Positions 43,716 through 53,207 of a stretch of 64,000 bases of DNA are shown in pieces (the stretch's first letter is position 1; each line of letters starts with the position of its first letter). Under the pieces are notes generated by a model, which was not told the origin of the DNA, ran no database searches, and worked only from the letters and a program-made list of their open reading frames with translations. The DNA is from Flagellimonas aequoris (GTDB lineage Bacteria; Bacteroidota; Bacteroidia; Flavobacteriales; Flavobacteriaceae). Location of the stretch: positions 186,001 to 250,000 of the forward strand of contig NZ_QXFJ01000023.1 in NCBI RefSeq assembly GCF_003584165.1. The letters are read 5' to 3'. The translations under genes were made by a program, and so were the position numbers.

Positions 43716-44735
43716 TTAATGAAATATGGAATCCCTAATAACAAGTGTAGGTTCTAAAATTTTGGTTTGGTAGGTTTCTTCCTCTTCCTCGCTTTCCACT
43801 TGATCGATGAGCATCTTGGCAGAGACCTCCCCCATTCTTTCCCCATGCTGGGAAACCACGGTAAGGCTCGGGTTGGCATATTTGGAGAGTAGACCATCGG
43901 TGAATCCAATGAACGAAATATCCTCTGGGATCTTGAGTCCCTTTTGCTGGGCCAGTCTCATACTGTAAACGGCAAATATCTCGTTTACACATAGGACCGC
44001 ATCCAATTCTTGGCTGTCCATGAACTTCTTGATGCTCTTTTCGTCCATTTCCATGGATGGTAGTTTAAGCACTTTACTTTCATCCACCCCAAGGTCACTT
44101 TCTTCAAGAGCCCTAATATAGCCCATGGTCCTTGCCTTGCTGACGCTTAAATAGTCATCGGTAGTAATCAGGGCAATGTTCTTTTTCCCCTGTTCGATGA
44201 ATTTCTTCGTGGCCATATAAGCGCCCAGTTCATCATCAATGATGACCTTGTCGCAATCTATTTCATTGGTGATCCTATCGAAAAGCACCACGGGAATTCC
44301 CTGTTCGGTAACTTCCTTCAAGTGGTTAAAGTCCCCCTTTTGTTGCGTTTCAGAGGAAAGTGACATGATGAAACCGTCTATACTTCCGTTGGCGAGCATT
44401 TCCATATTGATGACTTCCTTGTCAAAAGACTCTTCCGAAAGGCACACTATAACATTGTAGCCTCTGGCATTGGCATACTTTTCTATCCCGCGGATTACCG
44501 TGGTAAAAAAATGGTGTACAATGTCCGGGATGACCACCCCAATATTCTTGGTCCTTTTATTTTTAAGGCTAATGGCAATATTATTGGGCTTGTAGTTATA
44601 AAGCTTGGCAAAAGCCTGTACTTTTTCCTTGGTATCCCTACTGATTTCCTCACTATTCTTGAGTGCCTTGGAAACGGTGGAAATGGACACCTCAAGTTCT
44701 CTGGCAATATCTTTTAAGGTAATCTTTGCTTTCAA
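43716..44735 (-). CDS. LacI-family transcriptional regulator of the maltose-type locus
   Basis: A 339-aa regulator. The N-terminal HTH and hinge read ITLKDIARELEVSISTVSKAL, then a periplasmic-binding-protein-like effector domain (GVVIPDIVHHFFTTVIRG onwards). Initiation is from TTG at 44735: an in-frame stop lies five codons upstream and there is no ATG before the HTH. It is first of a minus-strand unit with GH65 and GH13, divergent from susC. A matching operator-like palindrome at 44997-45014 lies in the shared intergenic region. Effector is presumably maltose or a maltodextrin. Confidence 0.93.
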   Translation of the reverse strand: MKAKITLKDIARELEVSISTVSKALKNSEEISRDTKEKVQAFAKLYNYKPNNIAISLKNKRTKNIGVVIPDIVHHFFTTVIRGIEKYANARGYNVIVCLSEESFDKEVINMEMLANGSIDGFIMSLSSETQQKGDFNHLKEVTEQGIPVVLFDRITNEIDCDKVIIDDELGAYMATKKFIEQGKKNIALITTDDYLSVSKARTMGYIRALEESDLGVDESKVLKLPSMEMDEKSIKKFMDSQELDAVLCVNEIFAVYSMRLAQQKGLKIPEDISFIGFTDGLLSKYANPSLTVVSQHGERMGEVSAKMLIDQVESEEEEETYQTKILEPTLVIRDSIFH

Positions 44736-44996
44736 AGTGGTAAAAATTTAGTCCGTTTGGCATCAGCGCGGGAAATTACTCAATATTGAAAAAAAGAAAC
44801 GGGCAAAATCCTTTTTTAACAAAAACGGATAATAAACGCAAGGAAACATTCCCTGAAACGTTAACACAATCAAAAAATAAAAACACTATATTAGTGGTCG
44901 TGTTATGGATTTCACCAAATATCTTAAGTTATTTTGTGATTTAAACAAATGTACTCAATAAGTTTTGCCAACCCCTCATGTATCTAAAGTTATTAA

Positions 44997-45014
44997 CACG
45001 AAACCGTTTTCGTG
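44997..45014. promoter_or_regulatory. LacI-type operator in the lacI-susC gap
   Basis: CACGAAACCGTTTTCGTG is an 18-bp palindrome with seven-base perfect arms and a central CG, the form of LacI-family operators. It is 93 bases before susC and 262 bases before lacI. A weaker related site, TGAAACGTTAACA, is at 44854-44866. The rest of the 372-base gap is AT-rich with no further gene. Binding by the adjacent regulator is inference. Confidence 0.7.
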
Positions 45015-45036
45015 ATGCATTGCGATATGCTTAAAT

Positions 45037-45066
45037 TTTGATTAACATTATTTTTATATATGTTTA
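45037..45066 (+). promoter_or_regulatory. Candidate susC promoter
   Basis: TTTG at 45037-45040 and TATGTTTA at 45059-45066 are separated by 18 bases, matching the Bacteroidetes pattern TTTG ... TAnnTTTG at seven of eight -7 positions. It starts transcription near 45073, giving a leader of about 35 bases. The LacI operator lies upstream of the -33 element, not over it, which is an activator-like position. Confidence 0.5.
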
Positions 45067-45107
45067 ACACTTGAATTAAAATTAACTAAACTTAAAATTA
45101 ATTATTT

Positions 45108-48100
45108 ATGAAGATTACGCTACTAAAAAGCTTTTTGTTGCTTGGGGCATTCTTATGCTTTGGCATGATAAAGGCTCAGACAGTATCAGGTACCGTTTCT
45201 GACGCAAATGGGCCTTTGCCAGGGGCGAGCGTATTGGTAAAAGGTACTACCAATGGTACGCAGACCGATTTTGACGGTAATTACACCCTAAATGGCATCG
45301 ATGGTACGGCTACTTTAGTGTTTAGTTACATTGGCTTCAAGACCGTGGAAATTGCGGTCAATGGCCAATCTACTATTAATGTAACCTTGGAAGAGGATGC
45401 ACAGGCCCTTGATGAAGTGGTGATCATTGGTTATGGTCAGACCACCGTAAAAGATGCGACCGGAGCCGTTGCGGTTGTTACGTCCGAGGACTTCAACCAA
45501 GGTGTGATTGCTTCGCCTGAGCAATTGATCCAAGGTAAGACTGCCGGTGTTCAGATTACCCAAAGTAGTGGTGAACCGGGAGCAGGCATCAATGTAAGGA
45601 TTAGGGGTACGAGTTCCGTTCGTTCCAACAACAACCCACTTTTTGTAGTGGATGGTATGCCGCTTTCAGGTGAAAGTACTTCTGCGGATGGTGCCGATGT
45701 TGGTACAGGTTCAAGTTCAGCAAAAAACCCATTGAACTTCCTTAACCCAAACGATATTGAGAGCATCAGCATCCTTAAAGATGCCTCCGCAACCGCCATT
45801 TATGGTTCTAGAGGTGCGAATGGGGTTGTGATCATTACTACCAAGAGCGGTAAAACTGGTAAAGGGCAGTTTGAGTTCACTTCAAACTTGAGCTACTCAA
45901 CCCCTGCCAAAAGGTTTAATCTATTGAACAGGAACGAATTCCTGACCGCATTGCCAAATTATGGCGGTGACCCTAACGCACTGGATTATGGGTATGATAC
46001 AGACTGGCAAGAGCTTATTCTCAGAAGTACTGCCTCCCAAAACCAAAACCTTTCCTACTCCAAAAACTATGGAAGTGGAAATGTTCGTGCCTCTTTTGGG
46101 TACGGAAAACAATTTGGTGTTGTTGAAGGGTATGCCCAAGAGCGACTTACTGGTAGGATCAACGCTTCACAGCGTTTCTTAGAAGATAAATTGAAACTGG
46201 ACGCAACATTGACCGTGTCAAGAATTAATGATGACGGGGGTGCCATCAGCAACAACTCTGGTTCCACCGGAGATTTAATCGGTGCCGCTTACTTTGCCAA
46301 TCCAACTTGGCCTGCCAGGACTACGTTTACCACAGGAGGAAGTGAAATCAATCCCTTGCAATTGTTGAATTACTACGACGATGTTACCCATACCGACAGG
46401 TTCTTGGGGAACGTTTCTGCAGAATACAGCATAACTCCAGAACTAAAAGGAAAGGTAGCCGTAGGATATGACAAGTCCACTTCGGAGAAATATCAGGTAC
46501 AATCCGGATTATCCACAGGTATTGGAGATGCTCCAGGTCAAGGACAAGGAGCTTTTGGTCAAGTTGACGTAACGGGCAAACTATTGGATGTTACCCTTAC
46601 CTATAATAAGGAATTTGAAAATTCCAAACTTACAGCACTAGTAGGCTATTCCTTCCAAAGTTATCAAAGGGCAGGTAAAAACATTACCGCCCTTGGTTTT
46701 GGCTCTAATGACCTGAATCAAATGATTTCTGATTTGGGCACTGCAACATCAACCATAGAGAGTCAACTATCCGGTTCTTATCAGCAATTTGGATACAACA
46801 GCTCCGGAACTTTCGTTAACCGTTTGTTCCCAACCGTTTCCCAAAACGAATCGGTAACGTCCCCAGGTGGTGTTCCAATCAGTGCAGTGGCGGGTAATTA
46901 TTTTGATTATACCGATGAACTGCAATCGTTCTTCGGTAGAGCCGAATATACCATCGCCGACAAGTATATCCTTACAGGTACCCTTCGGGTAGATGGTTCT
47001 TCCCGTTTTGGACCAAACAATCAGTATGGGTACTTTCCTTCTGGTGCTTTTGCCTGGAAATTGAACGAAGAGGATTTTATTGGTGATGCCTTCTCAACCT
47101 TGAAACTTCGATTGGGATATGGTATCACGGGTAACCAAGAAGGTTTAGGGTATGGTAACTTTACCGTAAGACAACGTTTTGCGGGAATAAGTATAGATCA
47201 AAACCAAAACATTAATGCTCCAGGTCTGGAAATTCTTTCTTTCACAAATGACGATTTGAAATGGGAAGAGACCAACCAAGCCAACATTGGTATTGACTTT
47301 GGTTTTGCCAATGACAGGTTTACTGGTAGCGTAGACGTTTATCACAAAGTAACCAACGACCTGTTACTTCAACAAGAGGCAGCACAACCATCGCCACAAG
47401 CTTTCTATTTTGGAAACTTGGATGCAAAGGTTATCAATAAAGGTGTGGAAGTTTCTATGAACTACGATATCATCCAAACCGAAGACGCCACTTGGAACTT
47501 AGGTGTCAATGGAGCTTATAATGATAACATGGTGAAGGATTTTGATGGTTTGATCCAAACAGGTGAAATCAACGGTAACGGCCTTACTGGAGCCTACGCG
47601 CAATTATTGGCCGGAGGTCAACCACTTTTCTCTTATTACCTGAGGGAATTCGGCGGGTTTGATGAAAATGGTATTTCACTCTATCCTAATGGTGACGTTC
47701 AGGAATTTGTAGGAAAAAGTGCCCTACCAAAAGTAACTCTGGGTATCAATACCAGCGTGTCCTATAAAAACTGGGATTTCAACGCATTCCTTACAGGACA
47801 ATACGGTTTCTATGTGTATAACAACACCCAAAATGCTTATTTTACAGCTGGTATCATCGGTGTGGGTAAAAACATTACAAAGGATGTACTTACCAACGGT
47901 GAATCCAATGCCAATGCCGCTGACGTTTCTACCCGGTTCTTGGAAAAAGGTGACTTCTTAAGGTTGCAAAATGCTTCCTTGAGCTACAATGTGCCTTTGA
48001 GCGGTCAAGGAGCTTTGAAGAGTCTTCGTTTGTCAATGATCGGCCAAAACTTGTTCATTATCACGGATTATTCAGGTCTTGATCCAGAGGTCAACGTACC

Positions 48101-48194
48101 TAAGTCTTTGAACAACATCCCATCTCTTGGAATCGACTACACGGCTTTCCCAAGGGCAAGAACCGTTACATTGGGTATTAGCGCAACTTTTTAA
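45108..48194 (+). CDS. susC: SusC/RagA-type TonB-dependent outer-membrane transporter
   Basis: A 1,028-aa protein. Signal peptide (to IKAQ, about 24), carboxypeptidase-regulatory-like domain (VSGTVSDANGPLPGASVLVKG), a TonB box region (LDEVVIIGYG), a plug (GVQITQSSGEPGAGINVRIRG, VVDGMPL) and a 22-strand barrel ending in RTVTLGISATF. SusC forms the channel under the SusD lid and imports oligosaccharides with TonB energy. Divergent from a LacI regulator with starch-type enzymes, so a maltodextrin is the likely substrate; this is context, not proof. Confidence 0.93.
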   Translation: MKITLLKSFLLLGAFLCFGMIKAQTVSGTVSDANGPLPGASVLVKGTTNGTQTDFDGNYTLNGIDGTATLVFSYIGFKTVEIAVNGQSTINVTLEEDAQALDEVVIIGYGQTTVKDATGAVAVVTSEDFNQGVIASPEQLIQGKTAGVQITQSSGEPGAGINVRIRGTSSVRSNNNPLFVVDGMPLSGESTSADGADVGTGSSSAKNPLNFLNPNDIESISILKDASATAIYGSRGANGVVIITTKSGKTGKGQFEFTSNLSYSTPAKRFNLLNRNEFLTALPNYGGDPNALDYGYDTDWQELILRSTASQNQNLSYSKNYGSGNVRASFGYGKQFGVVEGYAQERLTGRINASQRFLEDKLKLDATLTVSRINDDGGAISNNSGSTGDLIGAAYFANPTWPARTTFTTGGSEINPLQLLNYYDDVTHTDRFLGNVSAEYSITPELKGKVAVGYDKSTSEKYQVQSGLSTGIGDAPGQGQGAFGQVDVTGKLLDVTLTYNKEFENSKLTALVGYSFQSYQRAGKNITALGFGSNDLNQMISDLGTATSTIESQLSGSYQQFGYNSSGTFVNRLFPTVSQNESVTSPGGVPISAVAGNYFDYTDELQSFFGRAEYTIADKYILTGTLRVDGSSRFGPNNQYGYFPSGAFAWKLNEEDFIGDAFSTLKLRLGYGITGNQEGLGYGNFTVRQRFAGISIDQNQNINAPGLEILSFTNDDLKWEETNQANIGIDFGFANDRFTGSVDVYHKVTNDLLLQQEAAQPSPQAFYFGNLDAKVINKGVEVSMNYDIIQTEDATWNLGVNGAYNDNMVKDFDGLIQTGEINGNGLTGAYAQLLAGGQPLFSYYLREFGGFDENGISLYPNGDVQEFVGKSALPKVTLGINTSVSYKNWDFNAFLTGQYGFYVYNNTQNAYFTAGIIGVGKNITKDVLTNGESNANAADVSTRFLEKGDFLRLQNASLSYNVPLSGQGALKSLRLSMIGQNLFIITDYSGLDPEVNVPKSLNNIPSLGIDYTAFPRARTVTLGISATF

Positions 48195-48207
48195 AAAAAT
48201 AATTTCT

Positions 48208-49728
48208 ATGAAAGCTTTGAAACTAAACAAAATATACATTTGGGCAATCGCGCTGGCAATGGTGGGTTGTACCAATTTGGAGATAGAACAGACCGACTCC
48301 ATATTCGCAGATTTGAGTGGTGAATTCAATGGAGTGGACGCTGCTGGTAGCTTAACTGGGCTTTATAATTCTGTTAGGGATCAAATAGAGACACAAGAAA
48401 ATCTATATGCCTTAACCGAAGTAAGTACCGATGAATTTGTGGTACCTACCCGTGGAACCGATTGGGGGGACAACGGGGTATGGAGAACGTTACATTCCCA
48501 CACTTGGAGCCCAACCCACCAAAGGGTGAAAAACGTTTGGAATGACCAAAACAAGAATGTATACAATGCTACTACCGTTATCGATAGCAGAAGTAACCCA
48601 ACCGCTCAACAAGCCGCCGAAGCCAAATTCATAAGAGCTTATAGCATGTTCTGGTTGATCGATATGTTCGGACAAGTTCCCTTCAGGACACCGGATGAGG
48701 GACCAGACGTGAACCCAACCGTAATGACCCGTGCCGAAGCGTTTGACTTTGCGGTTAAGGATTTGACCGAAGCCATTCCAGATCTTCCATCGATCGGCCC
48801 AAGTACCGATTTGGTCGGTGCCTCAAAGGCAGCAGGTATGCTCCTTTTGGCCAAGTTCTACTTGAACAAACATATTTTCACCGGAACCGGAACAGCTGAT
48901 GCATCTGACATGGCCCAAGTAATCAGCCTTGTCGATGATATTAAAGCTGAAGGTTTCGACTTGCAAGAGGGATATTTTGAATTGTTTGAGGACTCTGTCA
49001 ATGATGAGACTATTTGGTTTACCACTTCAGGTGTTGGTCCGAACATTTGGAACACCCTTCACTACAATCAAATTGTTCCCGACCAAGCGGGTGGATGGAA
49101 CGGGTTTACTACTATCGCCGAGTTCTATGATTTGTTCGAAGGTGATCCCAATATCAATACCCCTGGTTCAGGACAAGAGGAAAGAAGAGGATTTGTACCC
49201 ACTGATGGGACCAACTATGGTATCGGTAATGGTTTCTTGATTGGCCAGCAATACGATGCAAACGGAAACCCTTATAAGGACAGAACTGGTTCCCCTTTGG
49301 TTTTCACCAAAGAATTACCAGGTCTATTGGGTAACAATGAAAGAACCGGTATCAGGGTAATCAAATATAACCCTGCCAACGGCGCCTTCGCTAACCACAA
49401 AATCGTATTCCGTTATGCCGATGCCCATTTGATGAAGGCGGAGGCAACCTTTAGAAGTGGTGGAGATGCCACTGCCCTGATCAACGAGCTTAGGACCCTT
49501 AGAGGGGCCAGCCCAATCGGTAGCGTTACAGAGCAGGATATTATTGATGAAAGAGGTAGGGAGTTGTATGGTGAGCAATGGAGAAGAAACGATTTGATCC
49601 GTTTTGGACAATTTACCGCTCCTTGGTCATACAAAGAGGTTTCCGGTGATGAAACCAAAAACTTGTTCCCAATTCCTGCAACAGCCATTATTTCTAACCC
49701 TAACTTGGTTCAGAACCCAGGATACTAA
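48208..49728 (+). CDS. susD: SusD/RagB-type surface glycan-binding lipoprotein
   Basis: 506 aa from ATG 48208, 13 bases after susC; a longer in-frame reading into susC is a shadow. Lipobox AMVGC (Cys about 21). Typical SusD blocks are AEAKFIRAYSMFWLIDMFGQVP (TPR region), FRYADAHLMKAEA and DERGRELYGEQWRRNDLIRFG near the C-terminus. It caps the SusC channel and binds glycans at the surface. A perfect terminator follows, and no SusE/SusF gene is present. Confidence 0.93.
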   Translation: MKALKLNKIYIWAIALAMVGCTNLEIEQTDSIFADLSGEFNGVDAAGSLTGLYNSVRDQIETQENLYALTEVSTDEFVVPTRGTDWGDNGVWRTLHSHTWSPTHQRVKNVWNDQNKNVYNATTVIDSRSNPTAQQAAEAKFIRAYSMFWLIDMFGQVPFRTPDEGPDVNPTVMTRAEAFDFAVKDLTEAIPDLPSIGPSTDLVGASKAAGMLLLAKFYLNKHIFTGTGTADASDMAQVISLVDDIKAEGFDLQEGYFELFEDSVNDETIWFTTSGVGPNIWNTLHYNQIVPDQAGGWNGFTTIAEFYDLFEGDPNINTPGSGQEERRGFVPTDGTNYGIGNGFLIGQQYDANGNPYKDRTGSPLVFTKELPGLLGNNERTGIRVIKYNPANGAFANHKIVFRYADAHLMKAEATFRSGGDATALINELRTLRGASPIGSVTEQDIIDERGRELYGEQWRRNDLIRFGQFTAPWSYKEVSGDETKNLFPIPATAIISNPNLVQNPGY

Positions 49729-49761
49729 CATTATCAAAGTTTAAGCTGTTTTTATACACAT

Positions 49762-49794
49762 GGAAAGGCCACCTATAGGTGGCCTTTCCTTTTT
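49762..49794 (+). terminator. Strong intrinsic terminator after susD
   Basis: GGAAAGGCCACC at 49762-49773 and its exact complement at 49778-49789 form a 12-pair stem around TATA, followed by TTTTT. It lies 34 bases after the susD stop and should separate susCD from the FG-GAP gene cluster. Confidence 0.93.
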
Positions 49795-49832
49795 GCCATT
49801 TTTCACTCTATTAGTCGTTTATTAATTCTTTT

Positions 49833-49864
49833 TTTGACAAACATTAATATCTCCAATACTTCTA
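49833..49864 (+). promoter_or_regulatory. Possible promoter of the FG-GAP/haloperoxidase operon
   Basis: TTTG (49833-49836) and TACTTCTA (49857-49864) are 20 bases apart, a partial fit to the Bacteroidetes consensus (the -7 box has two mismatches). It lies between the susD terminator and the first large lipoprotein gene, where a new promoter is expected. Confidence 0.3.
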
Positions 49865-49910
49865 TTCCCTATGGAAATAAGTATCTTGACCCGTGCTATT
49901 GAAAGATAAA

Positions 49911-52900
49911 ATGAGAGAACCGTACTGGCTTGTTCTCGGGGTGATACTAACCTTGGTTTGCTGTGAAAAATCAGGACCTAAAACATTGTTTGAACTAAAA
50001 GATTCCAGTTATACAGGGATTACGTTCAAAAATGAACTCACACAAACCCCGGAACTAAATATTCTTAACTATCTCTACTTCTATAACGGGGCAGGAGTTG
50101 CCGCGGGCGACTTTAATGGGGACAGCTTGGTCGACCTTTATTTCACATCCAACCAAGGACCGGATAAACTATACCTAAATAAGGGCAACTTTCAATTTGT
50201 GGATATCACCACCGCGGCACATATCAATAACGATACCGGGTGGACCACTGGGGTTACCCATACGGATATCAACAATGATGGCCTTTTGGACCTTTACATC
50301 TGTAAAGTGGGTGATCACGGCAGTATCCAAGGACAAAACCTACTTTATATCAATCAAGGTAACAACGAAAACGGCATTCCTGTCTTCAAGGAAGAGGCAT
50401 CCAATTACGGCCTCGACTTTATTGGCTATGCCACCCAAGCCGCTTTTTTTGATTACGACCTTGATGGGGATCTGGACATGTACCTGATGAACCACTCCGT
50501 TAACCCCAACCGATCTTATGGAAAAGGGGGCAAGAGAAAAATAGTGGATTCCATGTCCGGCGATATCCTGTATAGAAACGACAACGGCCACTATACAAAT
50601 GTTTCAAAAGAAGCCGGCATCTTTCAAGGAGCCATTGGCTACGGATTGGGTTTGGCAATAAGTGATATCAACAATGATGGATATCCTGACATCTATATTG
50701 GGAATGATTTTTTCGAAAATGATTATCTCTACATCAACCAAAAAAATGGGACATTTAAGGAAACCATTTCCGAGGACGATAAAAAAATGGGGCATACCAC
50801 CCATTTTTCCATGGGGAATGACATTGCGGACATCAACAATGATGGCCTTTCCGATATTTTATCCCTTGACATGCTGCCCGAAGATCTTGAAACCTATAAA
50901 ACCTCCGGTCTGGAGTATCCCTATCCCGTTTATCAACAATATTTGAGAAATGGTTTTGCACCACAGTATATGCAAAATGCCTTGCTGCTTAATCTGGATG
51001 GGGAAAATTTTGGGGAAATCGCGAACCTTAGCGGCATTGATGCTACTGAATGGTCCTGGGGTGCTCTATTTGCAGATTTTGACAACGATGGCTTTAAAGA
51101 TTTATTCATTTCCAATGGGATACAGGGTGTGACCAATGATATGGATTATATCAATTACATTTCTAATGAAGAGATCCAGAAAACCATAGAAAAAGGGCTT
51201 ACCGACAAGGATATGGAACTTATCGATCGTTTACCGACCAAAAAAGTCCAGAATTACTTTTACAAGAACAATGGAAGTGCAGCCTTCACGAATGTTACCG
51301 ACATTTGGGCACCCCAAGTAACATCGTTTAGCAACGGTTGTGTTTATACCGATCTGGACAATGATGGAGATTTGGATGTGGTCGTGAACAATGTTAACCA
51401 AGAGGCCTTTGTGATGGAAAATACCTCAACAGAAGGTAATTATATCAAAATTAAATTTGAGGGAAGCCTCAAGAACCGTTTGGGCCTTGGTGTCAAAGCC
51501 ATTGTTTATCAAAAGAATGGACAGGCTGTTCAGGAGAATATAGTAACAAGAGGGTTTCTTTCCGCCAAGGACTATTCTTTAAATTTTGGTGTTGGGCGGG
51601 ATTCAATCCTCGATTCCATCCAGATTGTATGGCCTGGGGGCGCTTATGAAACCTTGCGTAATATTGAGGCCAACAGAACTTTGGAAGTATCCATATCCAA
51701 TGCATCGGGAAATTTTTACGAAAATCGAACCGAATCCACTCTATCAGAGTATGCAAAAATGAAAAGCCCAATCGACTTTGTACATAAAGAATATCCGTCA
51801 TTGGACTTCGACCGGAACCCCCTGGTTCCCTTTTCCTACTCCAACGAAGGGCCTTCGATTTCCGTGGCGGACATCAACAATGATGGACAGGATGATCTGT
51901 TCATCTGTGGAGGTAAAAATCAGGCCTCGGCACTTTTCCTTCAGGATGAAAAAGGTGTTTTTAAAGAACATCAGCCTGAACTGTTTGGACCTGACGCTAT
52001 CAATGAAGATATTGACCAGGCCTTCTTCGATGCGGATAATGATGGGGACCTCGATCTAGTGGTGGTAAGCGGTGGAAACGAATTTACCCGTGGAAAACCC
52101 CTTCAGCCTAGATTTTACAGGAATGAAAACGGCAAATTTTCCAAAGAGATAAACAAGTTTGGAGACATAGAGGTCAATGCTTCCAAAATCGTGGCCATTG
52201 ATGTGGATAAAGATGGGGATTTGGACCTTTGCATTGTTTCCAATAATGCTCCCACAAAATTCGGGATAAAATCCAAACAATTCATTTTGGAAAATGATGG
52301 CCATGGAAATTTCAAGGACATGACCTCCGCTTTTGCCCCAGATTTTGAAGATATTGGCAACATAAAGGATGTTGTTTGGGCTGATTTGGATAAAAATGGC
52401 TTTCCCGATCTTATAGTGGCGGGGCATTGGAGTCCCATAACCATTTTTATGAACAATGGGCAAAACCTTATAAAACAGCAAGACAATGGACTCGAAAACA
52501 CCAATGGTTGGTGGAACTGTCTTGAACTTGCGGATTTGGACAACGATGGGGATATGGACATACTGGCAGGTAATTGGGGATTGAACACCAAATTCCATGC
52601 CTCTGTGGAGAAACCTATCACCCTTTACATCAATGACTTTGATGGGAACGGCTCCATTGAAACCGTAGTGACCCATTTTCATGGCGATAAGGAAACCGCA
52701 TTTTCATCCAAGGACGAGCTTGCAAAGCAAATGCCCTTTTTAAACAAGAAATTTCTATTCTACAAAGATTTTGCAAAGGCCTCGCTCGAGGAACTTTTTG
52801 GTAAGGACAAATTGGATCAGTCCATCAAAAGGAAGGTATATGTCCTGGGCACATCCTATTTCGAAAATGACGGAAATGGCAACTTTATAACCAAAGAACT

Positions 52901-53207
52901 ACCATGGTTGGTACAGTCGTCCACTGTAAATGATATTTATCTGGACAGGAACGATAAACAAACGATTAATGAAATATTAATGGTAGGCAATAATTTTGAG
53001 ATAAGCACCCAACTTGGTAGATTAGACGCTTCACACGGGTTTTTATTGCAAAATGATGAAAGTGGCAACATAAGTTGGAAGCATAACTTAGGAATTTCCG
53101 GCGCTGCCAGAACAATTGAAAAAATAAATGTGAATGGGAAAGAGATGTTCATCATTTCATTGAACAACGAGGCTCCCATTTTTTTAGTGAAAAAAACAGC
53201 ACAATAG
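49911..53207 (+). CDS. FG-GAP/VCBS repeat protein with ASPIC/UnbV-like domain, paralogue 1
   Basis: 1,098 aa from ATG 49911; an upstream GTG adds six residues. The N-terminus VILTLVCCEK is a lipoprotein-like signal with a non-canonical box. Many FG-GAP/VCBS units carry Ca-type loops such as DFNGDSLVDLYF, DINNDGLLDLYI, DADNDGDLDLVV. A central ASPIC/UnbV-like segment (GVKAIVYQKNGQ, TRGFLSAKDYS, SIQIVWPGGAYETL, about residues 525-590) divides two propeller-like halves. No enzyme motif. Its stop is directly followed by the start of paralogue 2. Likely surface or periplasmic adhesion or binding; ligand unknown. Confidence 0.88.
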   Translation: MREPYWLVLGVILTLVCCEKSGPKTLFELKDSSYTGITFKNELTQTPELNILNYLYFYNGAGVAAGDFNGDSLVDLYFTSNQGPDKLYLNKGNFQFVDITTAAHINNDTGWTTGVTHTDINNDGLLDLYICKVGDHGSIQGQNLLYINQGNNENGIPVFKEEASNYGLDFIGYATQAAFFDYDLDGDLDMYLMNHSVNPNRSYGKGGKRKIVDSMSGDILYRNDNGHYTNVSKEAGIFQGAIGYGLGLAISDINNDGYPDIYIGNDFFENDYLYINQKNGTFKETISEDDKKMGHTTHFSMGNDIADINNDGLSDILSLDMLPEDLETYKTSGLEYPYPVYQQYLRNGFAPQYMQNALLLNLDGENFGEIANLSGIDATEWSWGALFADFDNDGFKDLFISNGIQGVTNDMDYINYISNEEIQKTIEKGLTDKDMELIDRLPTKKVQNYFYKNNGSAAFTNVTDIWAPQVTSFSNGCVYTDLDNDGDLDVVVNNVNQEAFVMENTSTEGNYIKIKFEGSLKNRLGLGVKAIVYQKNGQAVQENIVTRGFLSAKDYSLNFGVGRDSILDSIQIVWPGGAYETLRNIEANRTLEVSISNASGNFYENRTESTLSEYAKMKSPIDFVHKEYPSLDFDRNPLVPFSYSNEGPSISVADINNDGQDDLFICGGKNQASALFLQDEKGVFKEHQPELFGPDAINEDIDQAFFDADNDGDLDLVVVSGGNEFTRGKPLQPRFYRNENGKFSKEINKFGDIEVNASKIVAIDVDKDGDLDLCIVSNNAPTKFGIKSKQFILENDGHGNFKDMTSAFAPDFEDIGNIKDVVWADLDKNGFPDLIVAGHWSPITIFMNNGQNLIKQQDNGLENTNGWWNCLELADLDNDGDMDILAGNWGLNTKFHASVEKPITLYINDFDGNGSIETVVTHFHGDKETAFSSKDELAKQMPFLNKKFLFYKDFAKASLEELFGKDKLDQSIKRKVYVLGTSYFENDGNGNFITKELPWLVQSSTVNDIYLDRNDKQTINEILMVGNNFEISTQLGRLDASHGFLLQNDESGNISWKHNLGISGAARTIEKINVNGKEMFIISLNNEAPIFLVKKTAQ

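Noticed and set aside
48127..48207. Extended SusD frame overlapping susC
   Set aside because: The lipoprotein signal starts at ATG 48208, and the upstream residues are a shadow of the susC 3' end.
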